A DNA stretch of 9,445 nt from Microscillaceae bacterium (lineage in GTDB: Bacteria > Bacteroidota > Bacteroidia > Cytophagales > Microscillaceae): the NCBI GenBank assembly GCA_003449595.1, contig DMHB01000087.1:1-9445 (forward strand), written 5' to 3'. The translations under genes and the position numbers were made by a program. Shown here one piece after another: positions 1-5,399 of this stretch (its first letter is position 1; every line of letters starts with the position of its first letter). The notes under the pieces are model-generated. The model made no database searches. It saw nothing but the letters and a program-made list of their open reading frames with translations, and was not told where the DNA came from.

Positions 1-1
1 T

Positions 2-190
2 TCTCAAATGATGATCACCTACCGGCGGCACGCTATTGTGCTGATCCTGATTTTAGCCGCTATCATCACGCCGCCCGATGTGTTTAGCCAAATCATTGTC
101 AGCATTCCGCTGTTGATATTATATCAGATTGGTATTTACATAGCCAAACGAGTAGAAAAACAGGCAGCCTTAGCAGAAAAAGCTGCGTAA
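2..190 (+). CDS. tatC: Sec-independent protein translocase TatC, C-terminal fragment (5' end outside window)
   Basis: This is the last 62 codons of TatC, the multi-spanning inner-membrane subunit of the twin-arginine translocase. With TatA it exports folded, often cofactor-loaded, proteins carrying an RR signal peptide. The visible part has a basic YRRH segment, then a hydrophobic helix ending in AAIITPPD, then IPLLILYQIGIYIA. The TPPD turn between the last two membrane helices, followed by a PL-x-LY helix, is characteristic of TatC C-termini. The reading frame is open back to the first bases, so the gene starts upstream; the internal ATG codons at 8 and 11 lie within the conserved region and are not starts. 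The tail after the last helix is short and charged. The stop lies 15 bases before the next gene, so the two may be co-transcribed. Family assignment is firm although only the C-terminus is seen. Confidence 0.9.
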   Translation, partial: SQMMITYRRHAIVLILILAAIITPPDVFSQIIVSIPLLILYQIGIYIAKRVEKQAALAEKAA

Positions 191-205
191 CTTGTTTTGA
201 TTAAA

Positions 206-1069
206 ATGAAAAGAATTTTGCTGGGTATTCTTTTTTCAGTCTTAGCCTTAGGCATTTTAGTAGCCGGAGGCGATTGGTATTGGCTCTCGAAAAGGTTTGT
301 AAAACCCGACCAAATCGACAAATCCCAAAAGCCTGTCATCATTGCCCACCGAGGGGCTTCAGGGGTAGCACCCGAAAACACTATGGCCGCCATCCAAAAG
401 GCATTAGAAGCCAAAGCCGACTGGATAGAAATTGACATCTACCCCACCCGCGACGAAGCCCTAGTATTGATGCACGACAAAACTGTTGACCGCACCACCA
501 ATGGCAAAGGGCTGATTACAGACCTTACTTTGTATGAGGTAAAAAAATTGGATGCCGGTAGTTGGTTCGATAAAAGCTACCGCGGCGAACAAATACCCAC
601 TTTAGGTGAAGTATTGTTATTTGTAAAAGGCAGGGCCAAACTTTTGATAGAGGTGAAAAAAGGAGGCAACGGTTTAGAAAAAAACTTGATTAAGCTAATC
701 CAAAAGTATAAAGCTACAGATTGGTGCATTGTCCAATCGTTTGATCCGGCGGTAGTCAGAGAAGTAAAACGCCTTGCCCCCGAAATACCGGTTCATCAGT
801 TGGTTGTAGGCAATCTTACCCTGCTGCCTTTGCATTACACTACATCTCTGCAAACAGGACGTATCACCCAATATGACCAAGTAGAGGCCATTAACCCCAA
901 CATGTGGTTTGCCACAGCCGGTTTGGTAGCCCAATTGCACGCCCGCAAACAGAAAGTACACGTTTGGACGGTCAACAACCTGCAAGAAATTCCCACTTTG
1001 GTAGCGATGGGGGTCGATGGCATTATCACCAACTATCCGGCGGAAGCCCGCAGTTTTCTGCCTCAATAG
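206..1069 (+). CDS. Glycerophosphodiester phosphodiesterase, membrane-anchored (GDPD family)
   Basis: Predicted enzyme hydrolysing glycerophosphodiesters (deacylated phospholipid head groups) to glycerol-3-phosphate and an alcohol. Residues 2-22 form a hydrophobic signal or membrane anchor, so the catalytic domain is probably periplasmic. The domain starts at about residue 42. It shows HRGASGVAPENT with catalytic H48-R49 and metal ligand E57, then E75 and D77 in IEIDI, the second catalytic H90-D91, metal ligand E149 in LLIEVK, and the closing block VHVWTVNN...GVDGIITNYP. The last block has TNYP where many members have TDYP. Length (287 residues) is normal for a single-domain GDPD with an anchor. 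A TTG at 197 would add three residues (MIK), but the ATG at 206 is the more natural start, with an A-rich stretch just before it. It sits between tatC and the OstA-like gene. Substrate preference cannot be read from sequence, and a related phosphodiesterase role is possible. Confidence 0.92.
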   Translation: MKRILLGILFSVLALGILVAGGDWYWLSKRFVKPDQIDKSQKPVIIAHRGASGVAPENTMAAIQKALEAKADWIEIDIYPTRDEALVLMHDKTVDRTTNGKGLITDLTLYEVKKLDAGSWFDKSYRGEQIPTLGEVLLFVKGRAKLLIEVKKGGNGLEKNLIKLIQKYKATDWCIVQSFDPAVVREVKRLAPEIPVHQLVVGNLTLLPLHYTTSLQTGRITQYDQVEAINPNMWFATAGLVAQLHARKQKVHVWTVNNLQEIPTLVAMGVDGIITNYPAEARSFLPQ

Positions 1070-1094
1070 TTTTCTGCTTTGATTCTAAACAACT

Positions 1095-2678
1095 ATGACC
1101 TACTATTATTTGAAAAGATTTTTGCTTTGGATAGCCCTCTGGGGGATTGTTTCCTTGTCGGAAGGGTTAGCCCAAGACAACGATAAGGTAGAAATTTTGC
1201 AAGCTGCCGAACTGAGTGGCGAAACCATCAACGGAGTTGAAATCAGGAAACTGAAAAACAATGTAATTATTCGACACAAAGGCCAAACACTGTATTGCGA
1301 TTCGGCCTACCAAAATTTACAGGCCAATAATCTGGAAGCATTTGGCAACGCCAAATTGGTTGACTCGGACGGCTCGGTGGTTACCAGTAAAAAAATGTTG
1401 TATGACGGCAACACCCGGTTTGCCAAAGCCATCGGGAATGTAGTGCTGGTAGATGAACAAAAAGTACTTGAAACCGAGCAGTTGGACTATGATATGAGCA
1501 GCAAAGTAGCTTATTATACCGTAGGCGGAAAAATTACCGATCCCGAAAACGTGCTCACCAGTCAAGAAGGTACGTATGACACTAAGAGTAAGATATTTTA
1601 TTTCAAGAAAAACGTTGTCATCATTAGCAAAAAAGATGGCGACCGCATCGATTCCGACGACTTGATTTATAATACAGTAACCGAAATTGCCTACTTTCAA
1701 GGGCCTACGCGCATCACTACCAAAGATAACGACGTGCTCTATGCCAACCAAGGCACCTACAACACCCGCACCAAGGTTTCTAACTTTAAGGGGCGGCCTA
1801 AGGTGGTCAATGAAAAATATATTTTAGAAGGCGATTCGCTCTACTACGACAACCTCAAAGAATTTGGCATTGCCATTGGCAACTCGCAAATGTTGGCTAA
1901 AAACGACAGCATTTTAGTCAATGGCGATGTGAGTATGTTTTGGGGCAAAGAAGGTCGAAGCAAAGTGTATGGCAAAGCCATTGCACGCCAGTTTTCCGAC
2001 AAGGATACTTTATTTCTGATAGCTGATACCCTGATTTCTGTCAACAACGACTCTACACTTCAAAAATATGTATTGGCTTTCAACCACGCCCGCGTATTTA
2101 GAAATCAGATGCAGGCTATTTGCGATTCCTTGGTTTATAACCGAGGCGACTCGACGATTTATTTTTTTCGCAATCCAATCCTTTGGAGCAAAGACAACCA
2201 AATGACCGCAGATTCTATTCGTGTACAAACTGCCAACAATAAAATCAAAACAGCATTTTTGAGGCAAAACTCGTTTGTAATTTCAACCGATACCCTGCAA
2301 AATTTCAATCAAGTGAAAGGTCGGTACATCACTGCGCACTTTATAGAAAGCCAAATTAGGCGGGTCGATGTAAATGGCAATGCCGAAAGTATTTATTTTG
2401 CCATAGAAGGCGACACCGTGATGACCGGCATGAACCGCGCTGAATGCAGTGATATGAAGCTTATTTTCAAAGCTCAAAACAAATTACAATCCATCACACA
2501 GTACAATAAAGTTGATGCTTTGTTTATTCCACCCCACGAGCTGGAAGAACCTCAAAAGCGTTTAAAAGGTTTTATATGGCGTAAGGAAGAAAGGCCACAA
2601 AAAGCAGAATTCATACGACGAATACGCAGAGAAGCCGGTGCAAGCATAGACGAAACAAGCCAAGAAAAGGGCGGTTAA
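1095..2678 (+). CDS. OstA-like protein (LptA/OstA-type beta-jellyroll), probable LPS transport or outer-membrane biogenesis
   Basis: A 527-residue exported protein. Residues 1-27 are a signal peptide ending in GLAQ, the common Bacteroidota cleavage context. The body is a long series of short beta-strand repeats rich in N, G, D and Y, with recurring phrases such as LYCDSAY, AFGNAKLVD, AIGNVVLVD, LEGDSLYYD and AIGN. This is the pattern of LptA/OstA domains, which stack into a beta-jellyroll and shield lipid A acyl chains across the periplasm. The C-terminal block (RRVDVNGNAESIYFA, FIPPHEL, RLKGFIWRKEERP) matches my memory of the Bacteroidota OstA-like family. It is longer than proteobacterial LptA (about 180 residues), so it is best called OstA-like; direct LPS binding is inferred. 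It starts 25 bases after the phosphodiesterase gene and may share its transcript. No membrane barrel was evident at the C-terminus. Confidence 0.88.
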   Translation: MTYYYLKRFLLWIALWGIVSLSEGLAQDNDKVEILQAAELSGETINGVEIRKLKNNVIIRHKGQTLYCDSAYQNLQANNLEAFGNAKLVDSDGSVVTSKKMLYDGNTRFAKAIGNVVLVDEQKVLETEQLDYDMSSKVAYYTVGGKITDPENVLTSQEGTYDTKSKIFYFKKNVVIISKKDGDRIDSDDLIYNTVTEIAYFQGPTRITTKDNDVLYANQGTYNTRTKVSNFKGRPKVVNEKYILEGDSLYYDNLKEFGIAIGNSQMLAKNDSILVNGDVSMFWGKEGRSKVYGKAIARQFSDKDTLFLIADTLISVNNDSTLQKYVLAFNHARVFRNQMQAICDSLVYNRGDSTIYFFRNPILWSKDNQMTADSIRVQTANNKIKTAFLRQNSFVISTDTLQNFNQVKGRYITAHFIESQIRRVDVNGNAESIYFAIEGDTVMTGMNRAECSDMKLIFKAQNKLQSITQYNKVDALFIPPHELEEPQKRLKGFIWRKEERPQKAEFIRRIRREAGASIDETSQEKGG

Positions 2679-2709
2679 TTGTTTTATTCATCCTTGCTTA
2701 TTAAATTTG
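2679..2709 (+). promoter_or_regulatory. Candidate Bacteroidota sigma-A promoter for the T9SS-domain gene
   Basis: A TTG at 2679-2681 (-33 element) is followed after 20 bases by TAAATTTG at 2702-2709, a perfect match to the -7 consensus TAnnTTTG known for Bacteroidota. Transcription would begin near 2714-2717, leaving a leader of about 60 bases before the ATG at 2775. The -33 TTG directly abuts the stop codon of the OstA-like gene. The match is by eye and short, so support is moderate. Confidence 0.5.
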
Positions 2710-2774
2710 ATCGCCATAACAAAAAAAAGTTGTAACACGGGTAAAAATCAACTTGAACAGCGTAACCCACAAGC

Positions 2775-3308
2775 ATGAAGCATACTTTTACTCTTTACAG
2801 TTGTATTTTATTTTGCTTGCTTACTTTATTGGGTTATGCCAATCGAGCAGTAGCACAATTGCCTGATGCCCACCTTATTACCCAAGCCCGCATCTTACAA
2901 GCTTCCGATTCGCCTCCTCCTGCTGTATTTATGCCTTTTGGCAGAAGCCTAATGTTCGAACAAACCGCTTTAGATCCTATGAGTTTGCTCGATCTAAATG
3001 CGTTTTTCCAACAGAAAATATATGAAATATTATTTTCAAACGAGCAGTTGGATGTTTACACGGTTTATCCAAATCCGGCCAACGAGCAAGCCTCTATCGA
3101 GTATGCCTTGAAACTGGATGGGGTTGTGGCCAAAATTTCTATCAGTGATGTGCTCGGTACACAAATGGGCGAATTTCCCTTAACTTATGGCAATAGTTCC
3201 ATTAAAATCCCCACTAAACAGTATGAGTCGGGGGTTTATTTTTATACCTTGGTGGTCAACAATAAGATCATCATCACTAAAAAACTCATTGTAAAACATC
3301 AATATTAG
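2775..3308 (+). CDS. Small secreted protein with C-terminal type IX secretion (Por) sorting domain
   Basis: A 177-residue protein. Residues 1-27 are a signal peptide (hydrophobic core, then NRAVAQ). Residues 28-90 are a short region with no domain I recognise. Residues 92-177 are a type A T9SS C-terminal sorting domain: VYPNPA at 97-102, a beta-rich middle with ISISDVLGTQMGEF, and the closing GVYFYTLVVNNKIIITKKLIVK motif at about 153-174. Such domains are read by the outer-membrane T9SS, normally removed, and the cargo is released or attached to surface lipid. The domain is clear, but there is only about 65 residues of cargo, with no catalytic or adhesin repeat. It has its own promoter candidate and lies between two outer-membrane biogenesis genes. 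I recall comparable small proteins near bamD in other Cytophagales, but cannot confirm it here. Function unknown. Confidence 0.85.
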   Translation: MKHTFTLYSCILFCLLTLLGYANRAVAQLPDAHLITQARILQASDSPPPAVFMPFGRSLMFEQTALDPMSLLDLNAFFQQKIYEILFSNEQLDVYTVYPNPANEQASIEYALKLDGVVAKISISDVLGTQMGEFPLTYGNSSIKIPTKQYESGVYFYTLVVNNKIIITKKLIVKHQY

Positions 3309-3339
3309 ATTTATACAGCAAATTGTAAGTGAATTTTTG

Positions 3340-3347
3340 TAATTTTG
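3340..3347 (+). promoter_or_regulatory. Candidate -7 promoter box for bamD (near-leaderless start)
   Basis: TAATTTTG matches the Bacteroidota -7 consensus TAnnTTTG exactly and ends 5 bases before the bamD ATG at 3353. Transcription would begin at or within a few bases of the start codon, giving a leaderless or nearly leaderless message. The -33 side is weak: the nearest TTG (3323-3325) is only 14 bases upstream, shorter than usual. If this box is used, the alternative GTG start at 3329 would not be transcribed, which supports the ATG start. Confidence 0.4.
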
Positions 3348-3352
3348 CCCCC

Positions 3353-4165
3353 ATGTTTGTTAATCGAAACCTCTCTATTCTTGTTTTTTGTGGGCTTTTA
3401 GGCAGCATTCCTGCTTGCAAATTTGCCCGCATCCAAAAAAGCACAGACATCCAAGCCAAATATGATGCGGCTTTGGCGTATTATGAAAAGAAAGATTTTT
3501 ACCACGCCGGCCTGCTTTTTGAAGAAGTCGTCCCTATCAAAAAAGGGGACAAAGAAGGCGAAATTGCACAGTTCTACTATGCTTACTGCCATTATTACCA
3601 GCGTCAATACTCTTTGTCAGCGCATTATTTCGAGAAGTTTTACAAGACTTTCAAAAGAAGCAGTTTTGCCGAAGAAGCCTTTTATATGCGCTGTAAGTCT
3701 CTTTATGACGATGCAAGCCCCTCCAATTTAGACCCAACCAACACCCGTAGTGCCATTGTGGCTACGCAAGAGTTTATGAATACGTTTCGTACTTCGTCTT
3801 ATCAAGAAGATTGCGAGCGGATGTTGAAATCGTTGCGTGTACGATTAGAGAAAAAGGCCTACGATCAAGCCAAACTCTATTACAAACTTTCTGATTTCAA
3901 AGCCTGTGTGTTGGCTTTCACCAACTTTCAGAAGGAGTTTCCCGATTCTGAGTTCAATGAAGAAATCGTTTACCTTCGCTTGGTAGCTCAATACCGATTG
4001 GCTAAAAACAGTACGGAGCGTCGCCAAGAAGAGCGCTTCAACGATGCCATTACCTACTATGAAAGCTTGATAGATAATTTCCCCAGCAGTAAGTATTTGC
4101 CTGATGCTGAAAATATCTATGAAGATTGTATCAATCGGTTGGGTAAAATTCGCGCCAAGATTTAA
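3353..4165 (+). CDS. bamD: Outer membrane protein assembly factor BamD (TPR lipoprotein)
   Basis: Predicted BamD (YfiO family), the essential lipoprotein that works with BamA to fold and insert beta-barrel proteins into the outer membrane, facing the periplasm. From the ATG at 3353 the protein is 270 residues. A signal sequence (LSILVFCGLLGS) ends in the lipobox IPAC with lipidated C22. The rest is helical TPR-like pairs: YDAALAYYEKKDFYHAGLLFEEV, then a segment with YYAYCHYYQRQYSLSAHYFEKF, FPDSEFNEEIVYLR, and the final DAITYYESLIDNFPSSKYLPDA, a typical last BamD repeat. A GTG at 3329 would add eight residues ahead of the signal peptide and is unlikely. The omega gene follows after 58 bases, the arrangement expected in Bacteroidota. 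Family identification is strong from the lipobox, repeat pattern, length and neighbour. Confidence 0.92.
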   Translation: MFVNRNLSILVFCGLLGSIPACKFARIQKSTDIQAKYDAALAYYEKKDFYHAGLLFEEVVPIKKGDKEGEIAQFYYAYCHYYQRQYSLSAHYFEKFYKTFKRSSFAEEAFYMRCKSLYDDASPSNLDPTNTRSAIVATQEFMNTFRTSSYQEDCERMLKSLRVRLEKKAYDQAKLYYKLSDFKACVLAFTNFQKEFPDSEFNEEIVYLRLVAQYRLAKNSTERRQEERFNDAITYYESLIDNFPSSKYLPDAENIYEDCINRLGKIRAKI

Positions 4166-4223
4166 AACTTTTCGTTCGTTTAGTTTACTACTTGTATTTG
4201 CACCCTTAATTTTTCTTTACTAT

Positions 4224-4550
4224 ATGGCTAAAAAATTTAATCACGTCAATAATTCCATTGTTACACGCGATATGCAAACAATGGCCTTCAAAAGCGGTAA
4301 TGTGTATGCTTCCATCTCTATTCTTTCGCAAAGGGCAGCCCAAATTGCGTCTCAAATGAAAGAGGAACTTAACAACAAATTGGCCGATTTTGTATCGAAA
4401 GAAGATAATTTGGAAGAAATTTTTGAAAACAAAGAGCAAATCGAAATTTCAAAATACTACGAACGTTTGCCCAAGCCTTCCAGCATTTCTATTGATGAAA
4501 TGATGGCAGACGAACTGGTCTTTAGAAAAAAAGATGAATTAAACGACTGA
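4224..4550 (+). CDS. rpoZ: DNA-directed RNA polymerase subunit omega (Bacteroidota type)
   Basis: Omega is the small RNA polymerase subunit that helps fold and hold the beta-prime subunit. This 108-residue protein has SIVTRDM near the start, then the core GNVYASISILSQRAAQIASQMKEEL split around residues 25-50, and the Bacteroidota-specific tail with NLEEIFENKEQIEISKYYERLPKP at about 62-85. This group is diverged from proteobacterial RpoZ but keeps the RA-x-QI helix. The open frame extends back to 4104, inside bamD, but that upstream part reads as out-of-frame bamD plus a spurious hydrophobic run; the ATG at 4224 gives the normal family length and N-terminus. It lies 58 bases after bamD and is followed within 25 bases by a strong terminator, so a bamD-rpoZ transcript ending there is likely. 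No separate good promoter was seen. Confidence 0.93.
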   Translation: MAKKFNHVNNSIVTRDMQTMAFKSGNVYASISILSQRAAQIASQMKEELNNKLADFVSKEDNLEEIFENKEQIEISKYYERLPKPSSISIDEMMADELVFRKKDELND

Positions 4551-4573
4551 TATTCAGCCATTTCTTTTTTTGT

Positions 4574-4601
4574 ACTTTGGCCAACAAGCCAAAGTTTTTT
4601 T
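4574..4601 (+). terminator. Intrinsic terminator after rpoZ
   Basis: A perfect 8-base inverted repeat, ACTTTGGC (4574-4581) and GCCAAAGT (4588-4595), closes a 6-base loop CAACAA. The right arm runs into seven consecutive T bases (4595-4601). This is a textbook rho-independent terminator for the plus strand. The upstream side is T-rich rather than A-rich, so it should not act on minus-strand transcripts. Confidence 0.88.
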
Positions 4602-4674
4602 ATGTCTTCGTTTGAGCATCCAGCAACAGCATAATTTTTTTCTAAATCGTCGAACCGTATCGTTTTGCACACGT

Positions 4675-4703
4675 TTGTAGAAAGAAAAGCTATTTTACTT
4701 TTA
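4675..4703 (+). promoter_or_regulatory. Weak candidate promoter for the unknown secreted protein gene
   Basis: TTG at 4675-4677 (within TTTG) is followed after 18 bases by TACTTTTA at 4696-4703, one mismatch (final A for G) from the Bacteroidota -7 box TAnnTTTG. The ATG follows at 4715, giving a very short leader. Because a strong terminator lies at 4574-4601, the downstream gene needs its own promoter somewhere in 4602-4714, and this is the best candidate I see. Confidence 0.33.
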
Positions 4704-4714
4704 TACAATTTACT

Positions 4715-5299
4715 ATGAAAAAGTCTTTTTTTATTATTTCCCTTGTGTGTTTGGTTTTGTGTTCACTGCAAACATTTGCCCAAAAAGATGTAGAAAGCGA
4801 TAGCGATGCCGACCGCAAAGAAACCATTGCCTGGATTGAGGGCAAAGTGAAAGAATATGGCAATTTCGTATATTATTTCAGAGGTAAGAACGAATTTTTT
4901 GATGCCTCTATCAATGCCGAAGGAGGCAGTGTTTGTCGGTGGGAATATCGTTTTAGCGAATCCTTTTACGACGACCCAGAACGAGGCAAGGGAAGCAAAC
5001 CCCGCAACTATGTGGTAAAATTTGACTTGAAAGACATCACAGAGATTACGCTTAGTCCGGTAGAAGGTAAGTACCAAACCAAAACCGACGAATTGTACTA
5101 TACTTTAGAGTTCCGTACTTTCAACGATGCCAACAAAGCCAAAGTAATCCAGAAACGCACCTTCAGCAACACACGCAAACGCGACAATGAAATTGCCCTG
5201 CATATTTCAGATAAAGACATCGCAGAGCGTATGCTGAAAGCCTTTCAGCACGCCTTAGAGTTATGTAACAAAGGCAATGTCAAAGAAGAAAAATTTTAA
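4715..5299 (+). CDS. Secreted protein of unknown function, 194 residues
   Basis: I do not recognise the family. The start is a clear ATG followed by a classic signal peptide: MKKS, a hydrophobic core to about residue 20, and cleavage context TFAQ. There is no lipobox cysteine, so the mature protein is probably soluble in the periplasm or exported. The mature part is charged (many K, E, D, R), with alternating segments that look like beta-strands (NYVVKFDLKDITEITL, LYYTLEFRTF) and a likely C-terminal helix (DIAERMLKAFQHALELC). Two cysteines, C74 and C184, could form a disulfide; this is only a possibility. The strand-plus-final-helix layout resembles a PH-like small domain, which is inference. 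It is isolated between two terminators with its own weak promoter candidate, so it is probably a single-gene unit. Confidence 0.82.
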   Translation: MKKSFFIISLVCLVLCSLQTFAQKDVESDSDADRKETIAWIEGKVKEYGNFVYYFRGKNEFFDASINAEGGSVCRWEYRFSESFYDDPERGKGSKPRNYVVKFDLKDITEITLSPVEGKYQTKTDELYYTLEFRTFNDANKAKVIQKRTFSNTRKRDNEIALHISDKDIAERMLKAFQHALELCNKGNVKEEKF

Positions 5300-5311
5300 T
5301 ACAACTTTTTC

Positions 5312-5379
5312 AGATTACATCATCATTTTCCTGACCGGCATCCTTGTTCTATCCGGGTATGATGATGTAATTTTTATTT
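5312..5379 (+). terminator. Large hairpin terminator with 13-bp perfect arms
   Basis: ATTACATCATCAT (5314-5326) and ATGATGATGTAAT (5359-5371) are perfect inverted repeats of 13 bases, extendable by a G·U and an A-U pair outward. T bases follow (TTTTT at 5371-5375, then A, TTT). The 32-base loop can form a small inner hairpin: ACCGG (5334-5338) with CCGGGT (5353-5358), leaving one bulged G. It lies 14 bases after the stop of the secreted-protein gene, so a terminator on the plus strand is the simplest reading. The loop is much longer than usual. Confidence 0.7.
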
Positions 5380-5399
5380 ATCCTTAGTGTCATATCCTT

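Noticed and set aside
1052..1077. Ten-base direct repeat AGTTTTCTGC on both sides of the phosphodiesterase stop codon
   Set aside because: Only two short copies, one partly coding; no element between them and no sign of a target-site duplication.
1317..1751. Minus-strand open frame within the OstA-like gene
   Set aside because: No domain-like content, and the plus-strand frame is a coherent repeat protein over the whole stretch.
4104..4223. Upstream extension of the omega gene with a hydrophobic run that mimics a membrane anchor
   Set aside because: It overlaps the end of bamD in another frame, and omega is a cytoplasmic subunit of about 108 residues starting at the ATG at 4224.
4602..4634. 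Ten-codon ATG frame directly after the rpoZ terminator
   Set aside because: Far too short, no ribosome-binding context, and it starts inside the terminator's T run region; looks like chance.
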